Source: DASUKM01 sp036278735
GTDB lineage: Bacteria; Acidobacteriota; Vicinamibacteria; Vicinamibacterales; 2-12-FULL-66-21
NCBI GenBank assembly: GCA_036278735.1
Contig: DASUKM010000004.1
Location: 1 to 62,567 of the forward strand
Direction: 5' to 3'
Length of the DNA: 62,567 nt
In this document: in pieces, positions 17,725-26,338 of the stretch
How the letters are laid out: the number at the start of each line of letters is the position of its first letter
Position numbering within the stretch: the stretch's first letter is position 1
Translations under genes and position numbers: made by a program
Notes under the pieces: generated by a model
The model's input: only the letters and a program-made list of their open reading frames with translations
Database searches by the model: none
What the model was told of the DNA's origin: nothing

Positions 17725-18960
17725 CTACAGATTCGATATGACCGCGTCGGCGAACGCCGACGTCTTCAACTCGGTCGCCCCCTCCATCTGGCGCGCCAGA
17801 TCGTAGGTGACCTTCTTCTGCCGGATCGTCTCCTCGAGCGCCGCTTCGATCCGCCCGGCCGCTTCCGGCCAGCCCAGGTACCGGAACATCATGACGCCCG
17901 ACAGCAGCACCGAACTCGGATTGATCACGTCCTTGCCCGCGTACTTCGGCGCCGTGCCGTGCGTCGCCTCGAAAAACCCGATCTCGTCGCCGATGTTCGC
18001 CCCGGGAGCCATCCCGAGGCCGCCGACCTGCGCGGCGCACGCGTCCGACAGGTAGTCGCCGTTGAGATTCGGCGTGGCGAACACGTCGTATTCCGAGGTG
18101 CGCGTGAGGATCTGCTGGAACACGCTGTCGGCGATCCGATCGTTGACGAGCACCTTCCCCTCGCGCGGCGCCCCCTGGCCGGCCTCCTCTTCGGTGACGA
18201 TGCGGTCCCGGAACTCTTCCTTCGCGACCTCGTAGCCCCAGTCGCGGAACGCCCCCTCCGTGAACTTCATGATGTTCCCTTTGTGCACGAGGGTCACCGT
18301 CTTGCGGCCGTTGTCGATCGCGTACTGGATGGCCATGCGCACCAGACGCTTCGAGCCGCTCTCCGACATCGGCTTGATCCCGATGCCCGAGTCGGGCCGG
18401 ATCCGCTTGCCCATCTCGGTCGCCAGGAACGCGATCACCCGTTCCGCCTCCGGCGTCCCGCGGGCCCATTCGATCCCCGCGTAGACGTCCTCGGTGTTCT
18501 CCCGGAAGATGACGACGTTCATCCGCTCCGGGTGCGTGACCGGCGCCGGCGTGCCGGCGAAGTACCGCACGGGGCGCACGCACGCATACAGGTCGAGCAC
18601 CTGCCGCAGCGTCACGTTGAGGCTGCGGATGCCTCCCCCCACGGGCGTCGTCAACGGGCCCTTGATCGCCACCTTGTACGCCTTGACGGCTTCGAGCGTG
18701 TCGGCCGGGAGCCACTCGCCGTAACGGTCCCTGGCTTTCTCGCCCGCCGCGACCTCGAACCAGGCGATGCGGCGGCGGCCGTCGAAGGCGCGCGCGACGG
18801 CGGCGTCGAACACCCGCACGCTCGCGTGCCAGATGTCGGGGCCGGTGCCGTCTCCTTCGATGTAGGGAATGATCGGGTCGTCGGGTACGATGAGGCGACC
18901 CGCCTTCCGGGTGATCGCCGTTCCCTCGGCGGGCGGTGTGATGGTCGTAAAGCTCGGCAT
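17725..18960 (-). CDS. icd: NADP-dependent isocitrate dehydrogenase
   Basis: A 411-residue product from the ATG at 18960 (MPSFTTITPPAEGTAITRK). Family motifs are IPYIEGDGTGPDIW, LRQVLDLYACVRPVRYF (substrate arginines), FRENTEDVYAGIEW, LVHKGNIMKFTEGAF and the NADP-site region ATHGTAPKYAG. It makes 2-oxoglutarate, the presumed substrate of KorAB encoded in this window. The frame stays open to 19056 but the upstream part has no family similarity. The promoter should lie in the 189-base divergent gap shared with serA. Confidence 0.96.
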   Translation of the reverse strand: MPSFTTITPPAEGTAITRKAGRLIVPDDPIIPYIEGDGTGPDIWHASVRVFDAAVARAFDGRRRIAWFEVAAGEKARDRYGEWLPADTLEAVKAYKVAIKGPLTTPVGGGIRSLNVTLRQVLDLYACVRPVRYFAGTPAPVTHPERMNVVIFRENTEDVYAGIEWARGTPEAERVIAFLATEMGKRIRPDSGIGIKPMSESGSKRLVRMAIQYAIDNGRKTVTLVHKGNIMKFTEGAFRDWGYEVAKEEFRDRIVTEEEAGQGAPREGKVLVNDRIADSVFQQILTRTSEYDVFATPNLNGDYLSDACAAQVGGLGMAPGANIGDEIGFFEATHGTAPKYAGKDVINPSSVLLSGVMMFRYLGWPEAAGRIEAALEETIRQKKVTYDLARQMEGATELKTSAFADAVISNL

Positions 18961-19120
18961 TAGGTCACGTCCCCGTTGCGGCGCGTCGCGATCTTCACAG
19001 AACCTGTGGAAAAGCTTGTGGAAAACAGGCGGCCGTGAGCGGTTGCCCCGCATCAAATCGGCGGCTCCGTGCGGTTTGCACCACGATGGTGCGCCGGCGC
19101 GCGCCAGCCAAACGGGCCAT

Positions 19121-19126
19121 TATACT
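19121..19126 (+). promoter_or_regulatory. -10 box for serA
   Basis: TATACT within CATTATACTTTGG, 24 bases before the serA ATG; a GGAGG ribosome-binding site at 19141-19145 lies between. No good -35 is seen. The same gap holds two direct TGTGGAAAA repeats at about 19006-19026, nearer to icd. Confidence 0.5.
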
Positions 19127-19149
19127 TTGGCGATTCCCACGGAGGATCC

Positions 19150-20736
19150 ATGCACATCGTCGTGGCTGATGCGTTGCCTGCTGCCGCCCTCGATCTGCTC
19201 CGCGTGCCGGGTTGGAACGTCGACGCGCGCGCCGGCCGTCCCGCCGCCGATCTCGCCGATGCCTTGTCGAGCGCCGACGCCCTCGTCGTCCGGAGCGCGA
19301 CGATGGTGACCTCGGCGCTGCTCGACGGCGCGCCGCGGCTGCGCGTCGTCGCGCGGGCCGGGACCGGCGTCGACAACATCGATCTGCCCGCGGCGACCGG
19401 CCGCGGCATCGTGGTGATGAACGCGCCCGGCGGCAACAGCGTCAGCGTTGCCGAGCACGCGCTCGCGCTGATGCTCGCGATGGCACGATCGATTCCCGCC
19501 GCCGATGCGGGGATGAAGCGCGGCGCCTGGGAGAAGAAACGGCTCACCGGAAGCGAGCTGCGCGGGAAGTGCCTCGGGATCCTGGGCTTCGGGCGCGTCG
19601 GCCGCGAAGTGGCGGCGCGCGCGCGCGCGTTTGGCATGGAGTTGATCGCCTACGACCCGTTCATCGCACCGCGCGCCGCGTCGGACCTCGCGGTGCCGCT
19701 CGTCAGCCTCGAGGAGCTGCTGCGCGCCGCCCACTACCTCACGCTGCACGTGCCGGCGACCCCGGACACGCAACATCTGCTGAACGCCCGGACGCTGGCG
19801 ATGTGCCGGCCGGGGGTCCGCATCGTCAACACGGCGCGCGGCGATCTCGTCGACGAGTCCGCGCTCGCCGATGCGTTGGAGTCGGGCCTGGTCGCCGGAG
19901 CCGCCCTGGACGTCTTCGCGGTCGAGCCGCCGGGCGACAGCCGCTTGACGCGCCTGCCCCAGGTGATCGCCACACCACACATCGCCGGCTCGACGCAGGA
20001 GGCGCAGGAACAGGTCGGCCTGGAGATCGCCGGCTGCGTGCGCGATTTCCTGCGCGACGGCGTCATCCGCAACACCGTGAACCTGCCGCCCGTCCCCGTG
20101 GAAGACTTCCGGACGCTGTCGCCGCTGCTCGTCCTCGCCGAGCGATTGGGGGGAATGACCGCACAGCTCTCGTCTGGCGCCGTCGAGGGCGTCGAGGTGC
20201 GGTATTACGGCACGATGAGCGAGCGGCACGCGGATCTGCTCGGCAGCGGCGCCCTCGCCGGCGTGCTGCGCACGTTTCTTTCGGGGGGGATCAGCGTCGT
20301 AAACGCCCGCGCGGTGGCGGCCGACCGCCGGATCGAGCTCGTCGAGGCCCGGAGCAATCGGGCACGCGAGTTCTCGAACGTGCTCTCCGTCGCCCTGCGG
20401 ACGGCGGCCGGCGAGTGGAGAGTCGAAGGCGCCGCGGTCGAGAGTGGACAGCCGCGCGTCTGCTCTCTCGACGGCATCGACCTCGAGGCGCCGCTCGAAG
20501 GGGTGCTCGTCGCGATCGCCAACGAGGACCAGCCAGGGATCATCGGCGAGATCGGCACGCTGCTCGGCCGCCGCGGCCTGAACATCGCCCGGTTCGCGCT
20601 CGGGCGGCGCGATGGGCGCGCCGTCGGGCTGCTCAACGTCGACGTCGATGCGGGGGAGAAGCCTGCGCTCGATGCGGCGCTCGACGAGATCCGGGCGGTG
20701 CGCGGGATCACCCTGGCGCGCGCCGTTCTCGTTTGA
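19150..20736 (+). CDS. serA: D-3-phosphoglycerate dehydrogenase
   Basis: A 528-residue long-form enzyme starting at the ATG at 19150 after GGAGG. The N-terminal domain contains ARAGTGVDNID; the NAD site is GILGFGRVGREVAARA; the catalytic Arg/Glu/His positions fall in NTARGDLVDE, the following acidic segment and TPHIAGSTQEAQEQ. Residues about 320-450 are the intervening domain and the last 75 residues an ACT domain (ANEDQPGIIGEIGTLLGRRG), which usually binds serine for feedback inhibition. First step of serine synthesis. Confidence 0.96.
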   Translation: MHIVVADALPAAALDLLRVPGWNVDARAGRPAADLADALSSADALVVRSATMVTSALLDGAPRLRVVARAGTGVDNIDLPAATGRGIVVMNAPGGNSVSVAEHALALMLAMARSIPAADAGMKRGAWEKKRLTGSELRGKCLGILGFGRVGREVAARARAFGMELIAYDPFIAPRAASDLAVPLVSLEELLRAAHYLTLHVPATPDTQHLLNARTLAMCRPGVRIVNTARGDLVDESALADALESGLVAGAALDVFAVEPPGDSRLTRLPQVIATPHIAGSTQEAQEQVGLEIAGCVRDFLRDGVIRNTVNLPPVPVEDFRTLSPLLVLAERLGGMTAQLSSGAVEGVEVRYYGTMSERHADLLGSGALAGVLRTFLSGGISVVNARAVAADRRIELVEARSNRAREFSNVLSVALRTAAGEWRVEGAAVESGQPRVCSLDGIDLEAPLEGVLVAIANEDQPGIIGEIGTLLGRRGLNIARFALGRRDGRAVGLLNVDVDAGEKPALDAALDEIRAVRGITLARAVLV

Positions 20737-20745
20737 GTACGGTTC

Positions 20746-20830
20746 GTCAGCTCATCAAGCGCTGACCCACAGGGGATTGCTGTGGTCGGGCTGTCGTGCG
20801 GCGGTGTGGGTCAGCCCTTGACGGGCTGAC
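20746..20830. repeat. Nested inverted repeats downstream of serA
   Basis: Three overlapping structures are visible. GTCAGC/GCTGAC pair at 20746-20766. An 11-base perfect inverted repeat, GCTGACCCACA at 20761-20771, pairs with TGTGGGTCAGC at 20805-20815. An eight-base hairpin, GTCAGCCC/GGGCTGAC with a five-base loop, lies at 20810-20830. These cannot all form at once, so alternative foldings are possible. The last hairpin equals the one at the sucC end. It sits between convergent genes and may act as a terminator without a T tract. Confidence 0.75.
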
Positions 20831-20852
20831 AGATGGTCAGAGAGATCGAGCG

Positions 20853-21398
20853 TCAGCGCAGGGCCAGGCGGCGGATTGCGCCGGTGGTCAGGTCGTGGAG
20901 CTCGACCGCATCGGTGCCGATGGCGGCGACGCGGTAGCGTCCCGCGAACGCCTGCCCTTCGACGAGCATATATAAGGTGTCGTCGGGGCCGGCAATCATG
21001 GCGGTCCGGTGCAGCCCTTCGGGCGACACGTCTTCGGCGACGCCAATCAGGTCGAGCGGAAGCTGGAGGGAGCCGATGGGCGTCCCGGGGGCGGCCTCCG
21101 CGCCGGCCGGCGGCCGCGTCCGCAGCGACGGCGGCGTCTGCACCGGACGCCGCGGCGCGAACATGAACGGGTTTCGCGCGTGCGCGTGCGGCGCCGGGGC
21201 GCGGGCGAGGCGTTCGCGCAGCAGCGCCGCCTGCGCCTGCACGCCGTCGGCCAAGGCGCGCAGATCGACGCTGCCGGTCGTCGGCGCGATGGCCGCGGGT
21301 ACGATCGCCGCCTGGTCCGGACGCCCGGCCGCGGTCGTCAACCACGCCATCAGCAGCACGCCGGCGCCGATGTACGCCGCTGTCCGCCTCGCACTCAT
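20853..21398 (-). CDS. Hypothetical membrane-anchored protein, GspC/PilP-like layout
   Basis: A 181-residue protein with an N-terminal membrane anchor (AAYIGAGVLLMAWLTTAA), a helical stretch, then NPFMFAPRRP followed by a small beta-rich domain (LQLPLDLIGVAED, TAMIAGPDDTLYMLVEGQ, YRVAAIGTDAVELHDLTTG). The pattern of a short Asn/Asp-Pro-Phe segment followed by a beta domain resembles periplasmic assembly proteins of the PilP/GspC type. No confident family is claimed. It is convergent with serA and divergent from kdsB. Confidence 0.6.
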   Translation of the reverse strand: MSARRTAAYIGAGVLLMAWLTTAAGRPDQAAIVPAAIAPTTGSVDLRALADGVQAQAALLRERLARAPAPHAHARNPFMFAPRRPVQTPPSLRTRPPAGAEAAPGTPIGSLQLPLDLIGVAEDVSPEGLHRTAMIAGPDDTLYMLVEGQAFAGRYRVAAIGTDAVELHDLTTGAIRRLALR

Positions 21399-21446
21399 GA
21401 TTCCCGTCGACGCGTCATCCTACCATGCGGCGCGCCCCGCGTCCTG

Positions 21447-21474
21447 TTGCCGTGCGGGGCCCTTGTGTTAAGAT
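21447..21474 (+). promoter_or_regulatory. Promoter of the Kdo operon, start site at the kdsB GTG
   Basis: TTGCCG at 21447-21452, a 16-base spacer, then TAAGAT at 21469-21474, five bases before the GTG at 21480. The expected transcription start falls on or next to the start codon, giving a leaderless message. Confidence 0.45.
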
Positions 21475-21479
21475 TGTTC

Positions 21480-22262
21480 GTGCCCCCTGTTCCAAACTCT
21501 GGGCCTTCCGATCGTCACGCTCCCCGCACCGCCGTCGCCATCATTCCCGCCCGATTTCACTCGACGCGTCTGCCAGGCAAAGCGCTGGCGGATATCGGCG
21601 GCCGTCCGATGATCGAGCACGTGTACCGGCGCGCGGCGGACGCGGCGACGATCGCGCAGGTGATCGTCGCGACCGACGACGAGCGGATCGCCGATGCCGT
21701 GCGGCGCTTCGGCGGCGAGGTACGGCTGACGTCTCCCGATCACGCGAGCGGAACCGATCGGCTGGCGGAGGTCGCCGCCTCCCTCTCCTGCGACGTCGTC
21801 GTCAACGTGCAGGGGGACGAGCCGCTCATCGAGCCGGCGATGATCGACGAAGTGGTGACCCCCTTCGCGGCAGACGCGGCGCTGCAGATGACCACGCTGC
21901 GCCGCCGCATCGACGATCCGGCGGATCGCCGCAACCCGAACGTCACGAAAGTGGTCGTGGACGGCCGCGGGTTCGCGCTGTATTTTTCGCGTGCCGACAT
22001 CCCGTTCACGCGTGCCGGGCAGCCGGCCCCCGACGCCTGGCGTCATGTCGGCCTGTACGGCTATCGTCGCCGGTGCCTGCTCGAACTCGCCGCGCTCCCG
22101 CAGACCGCGCTGGAGCGGACCGAGGCGCTCGAGCAACTGCGCGCGCTCGAGCACGGCATCCGGATTCGAGCGCTGGAAACCGTGTACGACACCGTCGGGG
22201 TCGATACCCCGGAGGACCTGGCGCGCGTGAGGCGGCTGATGGCGGTCCCCGTGCGCGCCTGA
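21480..22262 (+). CDS. kdsB: 3-deoxy-manno-octulosonate cytidylyltransferase
   Basis: A 260-residue product, probably from the GTG at 21480, giving about 18 residues before the conserved VAIIPARFHSTRLPGKALADI. Other motifs: VIVATDDERIADAVRRFGGE, SGTDRLAEVA, VVNVQGDEPLI and GLYGYRRRCLLELAAL. It activates Kdo with CTP to CMP-Kdo for lipid A core assembly. The open frame continues far upstream into non-coding sequence. It is the first gene of a Kdo operon that includes CTP synthase. Confidence 0.93.
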   Translation: MPPVPNSGPSDRHAPRTAVAIIPARFHSTRLPGKALADIGGRPMIEHVYRRAADAATIAQVIVATDDERIADAVRRFGGEVRLTSPDHASGTDRLAEVAASLSCDVVVNVQGDEPLIEPAMIDEVVTPFAADAALQMTTLRRRIDDPADRRNPNVTKVVVDGRGFALYFSRADIPFTRAGQPAPDAWRHVGLYGYRRRCLLELAALPQTALERTEALEQLRALEHGIRIRALETVYDTVGVDTPEDLARVRRLMAVPVRA

Positions 22263-22307
22263 TCTCCTGATGAGGTCCCAACATCCGTGAACCGGCGAGA
22301 GAGCCCG

Positions 22308-23996
22308 ATGCCCCAGTCCGATCCCCAGCCCACGTCCGTCTCCGCCCCCGCGCCGGCTCGCCCGGTGAAATACATCTTCGTCACCGGCGGCGTCGTCTCG
22401 TCGCTCGGCAAGGGGCTCGCCGCCGCGTCGATCGGCGCGCTGCTCGAAGGACACGGCTACACGGTCGCGCTGCAGAAGTTCGATCCCTACATCAACGTCG
22501 ATCCGGGCACGATGAGCCCCTTCCAGCACGGCGAGGTGTACGTCACCGACGACGGCGCGGAAACCGACCTCGACCTCGGCCATTACGAGCGCTTCACCAG
22601 CCAGACGACCACGCGCAACAACAACTGGACGACGGGCAAGATTTACCTGTCGGTGATCCAGAAGGAGCGGCGCGGCGATTATCTCGGCCGGACGGTGCAG
22701 GTGATTCCGCACATCACCAACGAGATCAAGGACAGCATCCGGGCCGTGTCTCACGGGGTCGACATCGTGCTCGTCGAAATCGGAGGCACGGTCGGGGACA
22801 TCGAGAGCCAGCCGTTTCTCGAAGCGATCCGCCAGATGCGCCAGGACGTCGGGCGCGAGAACACGCTCTACGTCCACCTCACGCTCGTCCCGTTCATCGG
22901 CGCGGCCGGCGAGCTGAAGACGAAGCCGACCCAGCACAGCGTCCGCGACCTGCGCGCGATCGGCATCCAGCCCGACATCCTGCTCTGCCGGACCGATCGC
23001 TTTCTCGACGAGGATCTGAAGCGCAAGATTGCCCTCTTCTGCGACGTCGACGAGGAGGCGGTGATCACGGCGAAGGACGTGTCGAGCATTTACGAAGTTC
23101 CGCTCGTGCTCGCCGCCGAGGGGCTCGACCGCATCGTGCTGGACCGGCTGCATCTGCCGCAGACCGAGGCCCGGATGGACGCGTGGGCCGATCTCGTCGA
23201 TCGGATCAACAACCCCACCGGCGAGGTCACGATTCACGTCGTCGGCAAGTACGTGGGGTACGAGGACTCGTACAAGTCGCTCAACGAGGCGCTCTATCAC
23301 GGCGGCTTCCAGCACCGGCTGCGCGTGAACATCCGATGGGTGGAAGCCGAAGCGCTCGAACAGGCCGGCGGCGAGCGGCTGCTCGACGGCGCCGACGGCA
23401 TCCTGGTGCCCGGGGGGTTTGGCGACCGCGGCACGCGCGGCATGATGCGGGCCGCCGAGATCGCCCGCGCCCGCCGCATCCCCTATTTCGGCATCTGCTA
23501 TGGCTTCCAGTGGGCGGCGGTCGAGTATGCGCGGCACGTCTGCGGCCTTGCCGACGCCGACTCGACCGAATGTGCGCCGGACACGTCGCAGAACGTGATC
23601 TACAAACTGCGCGACCTGCTCGGGGTCGACGACCTCGGCGGGACGATGCGGCTCGGGTCCTACGCGTGCCGCCTCGAGGCCAGCTCGCGCGCGCGCGCGC
23701 TCTACGGCACCGACATCATCCACGAGCGGCATCGGCACCGGTACGAGTTCAACTGCCTCTTCGAAAAGACGCTGACGGATCGCGGACTCGCGATCGTCGG
23801 ACGATCGCTCGACGGCAAGTTCGTCGAGATCATCGAGCTGCCGTCGCATCCGTGGTACGTCGCGGTGCAATTCCATCCGGAGTTCAAGTCGAAGCCGCTC
23901 CAGCCGCATCCGCTGTTCGCCGCGTTCGTCGACGCGAGCCGTCGCCACAAGACCGAGCCCGCGAAGACGGAAGCGGCCGCGTCGGTGGCGGGGTAA
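22308..23996 (+). CDS. pyrG: CTP synthase
   Basis: A 562-residue protein. The ATG at 22308 (GAGAG upstream) is preferred; a GTG at 22287 would add seven residues. The synthetase domain has KYIFVTGGVVSSLGKG and FDPYINVDPGTMSPFQHGEV; the glutaminase domain has PGGFGDRG, the catalytic cysteine in FGICYGFQW and the His-Glu pair in AVQFHPEFKSKP. It aminates UTP to CTP, using glutamine. Its place between kdsB and kdsA fits CTP supply for CMP-Kdo, an arrangement also found in other Gram-negatives. Confidence 0.96.
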   Translation: MPQSDPQPTSVSAPAPARPVKYIFVTGGVVSSLGKGLAAASIGALLEGHGYTVALQKFDPYINVDPGTMSPFQHGEVYVTDDGAETDLDLGHYERFTSQTTTRNNNWTTGKIYLSVIQKERRGDYLGRTVQVIPHITNEIKDSIRAVSHGVDIVLVEIGGTVGDIESQPFLEAIRQMRQDVGRENTLYVHLTLVPFIGAAGELKTKPTQHSVRDLRAIGIQPDILLCRTDRFLDEDLKRKIALFCDVDEEAVITAKDVSSIYEVPLVLAAEGLDRIVLDRLHLPQTEARMDAWADLVDRINNPTGEVTIHVVGKYVGYEDSYKSLNEALYHGGFQHRLRVNIRWVEAEALEQAGGERLLDGADGILVPGGFGDRGTRGMMRAAEIARARRIPYFGICYGFQWAAVEYARHVCGLADADSTECAPDTSQNVIYKLRDLLGVDDLGGTMRLGSYACRLEASSRARALYGTDIIHERHRHRYEFNCLFEKTLTDRGLAIVGRSLDGKFVEIIELPSHPWYVAVQFHPEFKSKPLQPHPLFAAFVDASRRHKTEPAKTEAAASVAG

Positions 23997-24000
23997 GCGG

Positions 24001-24849
24001 GTGCTCGAATTCGCAGGCCTGCGACTCGGTGGAGGTCCGCTCGTTCTGATTGCCGGCCCGTGCGTGATCGAGAGCGAAGCGCACGCTCTGGAGGTGGCGC
24101 TCGCCCTCAAGGCGATCGCCCAGCGTGCCGGCGTGCCCTGGATCTTCAAGGCGTCGTACGACAAGGCCAACCGCACCTCGGCGCGATCGTTCCGCGGCCC
24201 CGGACTCGCCGAGGGGGTGCGCGTGCTCGCGCGCGTGCGCGAAGCGGCCGGCGTGCCGGTCCTGACCGACATCCACGAGCCGGCGCACGCGGCCGTGGCG
24301 GCCGAAGCCGTCGACGTGCTGCAGATTCCGGCGTTTCTGTCGCGCCAGACCGATCTGCTCGTCGCCGCCGCGCGCACGGGACGCGCCGTCAATATCAAGA
24401 AGGGACAGTTCCTGGCGCCGCTCGACATGCGGCACGCGATCGAGAAGGTGACGTCGGCCGGGAACCGGAACGTGTTCGTGACGGAGCGCGGCGTCAGCTT
24501 CGGGTACCACGACCTCGTCGTCGACATGCGCGCGTTCCCGATCCTCCGCTCGCTCGGAGTGCCGGTCGTGTACGACGTCACGCATTCGCTGCAACTGCCG
24601 GGCGCGGGGGACGGCGTCACGGCCGGGCAGGCGGAATTCATCGAGCCGATGGCGTCGGCGGGGGTCGCCGCCGGCGTCGACGCCGTGTTCATGGAAGTGC
24701 ACGAACGGCCTGAGCGCGCGAAAAGCGATGCCCAGAACGCGCTGCGCCTGGACCTGCTGCCCGCGCTGCTCGAGCGGCTCGTCCGGATTCACGCCGTCGT
24801 CCAGCCGCAGCCGGCGCCGTCCGGCGCGGTGCCGGGGGATCGCGCGTGA
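24001..24849 (+). CDS. kdsA: 3-deoxy-8-phosphooctulonate synthase
   Basis: A 282-residue protein starting with GTG four bases after the pyrG stop. Family motifs: VLIAGPCVIESE, FKASYDKANRTS, TDIHEP, LQIPAFLSRQTDLL, NIKKGQFLAP and the late VFMEVHERPERAKSDAQNA. It condenses arabinose-5-phosphate and phosphoenolpyruvate to Kdo-8-phosphate. Its stop overlaps the kdsD GTG start by four bases (GTGA), indicating coupled translation. Confidence 0.96.
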   Translation: MLEFAGLRLGGGPLVLIAGPCVIESEAHALEVALALKAIAQRAGVPWIFKASYDKANRTSARSFRGPGLAEGVRVLARVREAAGVPVLTDIHEPAHAAVAAEAVDVLQIPAFLSRQTDLLVAAARTGRAVNIKKGQFLAPLDMRHAIEKVTSAGNRNVFVTERGVSFGYHDLVVDMRAFPILRSLGVPVVYDVTHSLQLPGAGDGVTAGQAEFIEPMASAGVAAGVDAVFMEVHERPERAKSDAQNALRLDLLPALLERLVRIHAVVQPQPAPSGAVPGDRA

Positions 24850-25811
24850 CCAACGATGCGACGACCGCCCTCGAGCTGGCGCGCAAGGTGCTGCGGACCG
24901 AGGCGGCGGCGATTCTCGGCCTCGTCGACCGCATCGACGAGACGTTCGAGCGCGCGGTCCAGCTGCTGTTCGAGTGTCGCGGGCGCGTCATCGTCACCGG
25001 CATGGGCAAGTCGGGCATCATCTGCCGGAAGATTGCCGCGACGCTGTCGAGCACCGGCACCTCCGCCTGGTTCCTGCACCCGGCCGAAGCGATCCACGGC
25101 GATCTGGGCGCCATCCGCGAAGAAGACGTCGTCGTCGCCTTGTCGCACAGCGGCGAGACGGAGGAGCTGGTGCGGCTGCTCGAGTCCATCCGCCGCCTCG
25201 GGGCCAGACTGATCGCGCTCACGGGCGACCCGTCGTCGACGCTGGCGCGCGCCGCCGACGTCGCGCTCGACTGCGGGATCGCGGAGGAAGCCTGCCCCAT
25301 GAACCTCGTGCCCACGGCCAGCACGACGGCCGCGCTCGCGATGGGGGACGCGCTCGCGATGACGCTCCTGGTGCGCAAGGGATTCCGCCAGGAGCAGTTC
25401 GCCTCGCTGCACCCCGGCGGCAAGCTCGGGCGCCGGCTGATGCGCGTCGAGCACGTGATGCACGGCGGCGACGCCGCGCCGCGCGTCGGCCGCGCCACGC
25501 GCATGCCGGAGACGATCCACGAGATGTCGAGCAAGCGGCTCGGCATGACCTGCGTGGTCGACGAACAGGGCCGCCTCGAAGGGGTGTTCACCGACGGCGA
25601 CCTGCGGCGGCTGTTCATGACGCGGCCGGAGGAAGTGATGGCGCTCACGGCCGGCGAGGTGATGACGGCGAGCCCCTTGACCGTGCAGCGCGACGTGCTG
25701 GCGGTCGAAGCGCTGCGGATCATGGAAGCCCACAAGATCACCTCCGTCGTCGTCGTCGATGGTGCGCGCGCCGTAGAAGGCGTCGTCCACCTGCACGACC
25801 TCTGGGTCTGA
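24846..25811 (+). CDS. kdsD: Arabinose-5-phosphate isomerase
   Basis: A 321-residue protein of the KpsF/GutQ family. The SIS domain (VIVTGMGKSGIICRKIAATL, FLHPAEAIHGDLG, ALSHSGETEE) occupies about residues 35-190. Two CBS domains follow (MPETIHEMSSKRLGMTCVV and MTASPLTVQRDVLAVEALR). It supplies arabinose-5-phosphate for KdsA. Starts in a GTGA overlap with kdsA and ends in a TGATG overlap with kdsC. Confidence 0.95.
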   Translation: MTNDATTALELARKVLRTEAAAILGLVDRIDETFERAVQLLFECRGRVIVTGMGKSGIICRKIAATLSSTGTSAWFLHPAEAIHGDLGAIREEDVVVALSHSGETEELVRLLESIRRLGARLIALTGDPSSTLARAADVALDCGIAEEACPMNLVPTASTTAALAMGDALAMTLLVRKGFRQEQFASLHPGGKLGRRLMRVEHVMHGGDAAPRVGRATRMPETIHEMSSKRLGMTCVVDEQGRLEGVFTDGDLRRLFMTRPEEVMALTAGEVMTASPLTVQRDVLAVEALRIMEAHKITSVVVVDGARAVEGVVHLHDLWV

Positions 25812-26338
25812 TGACGACCGATCCCAGGCTCGCGGCCGTCGAGCTGCTGCTCTTCGACGTCGACGGCGTGCTCACCGACGGGACCATCCTCCTGCACGCC
25901 GACGGCACCGAATCCAAGCGGTTCCACATCCGCGACGGCTCCGGCATCGTACTGGCGCAGCGCGCGGGCCTCCGCGTGGGGCTGCTCTCGGGCCGCTCCT
26001 CCGACGCGACGACGCGGCGGGCGGCGCAGCTCGCGATCCCGATCGTCGTCCAGGGGGCGGACGACAAGCTCGCCGCCTACGAGCAGATCCTGCGGCAGAC
26101 CGGATGCGAGGACCGTCAGGTCGCCTACATGGGAGACGACGTGCTGGACCTGCCCGTCCTGGAGCGCGCCGGCTTTTCCGCGGCCCCGGCCGACGCGCCG
26201 GCGGAGATCCGCGAACGGGTCGACTGGATCAGCGCGCAGCGCGGCGGCGGCGGGGCGGCGCGCGAGCTGATCGAGCTGGTGCTCAAGGGCCAGGACCGAT
26301 GGAGCGCGGCGACCCGCGCGTACCTGAAGGGGTCATGA
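25811..26338 (+). CDS. kdsC: 3-deoxy-manno-octulosonate-8-phosphatase
   Basis: A 175-residue HAD hydrolase from the ATG at 25811. HAD motifs: LLFDVDGVLTDG (nucleophile Asp), LLSGRSSDATTRRA, the lysine in ADDKLAAYEQ, and YMGDDVLDLPVLERAG. This is the tetrameric C0-type KDO8P phosphatase length. It dephosphorylates Kdo-8-phosphate. The stop overlaps the lapB start (ATGA). Confidence 0.95.
   Translation: MTTDPRLAAVELLLFDVDGVLTDGTILLHADGTESKRFHIRDGSGIVLAQRAGLRVGLLSGRSSDATTRRAAQLAIPIVVQGADDKLAAYEQILRQTGCEDRQVAYMGDDVLDLPVLERAGFSAAPADAPAEIRERVDWISAQRGGGGAARELIELVLKGQDRWSAATRAYLKGS

Noticed and set aside
19003..19030. DnaA boxes or a replication origin upstream of icd
   Set aside because: Two direct TGTGGAAAA repeats resemble DnaA boxes with one mismatch, but there is no AT-rich unwinding region, no further boxes and no dnaA or dnaN nearby.
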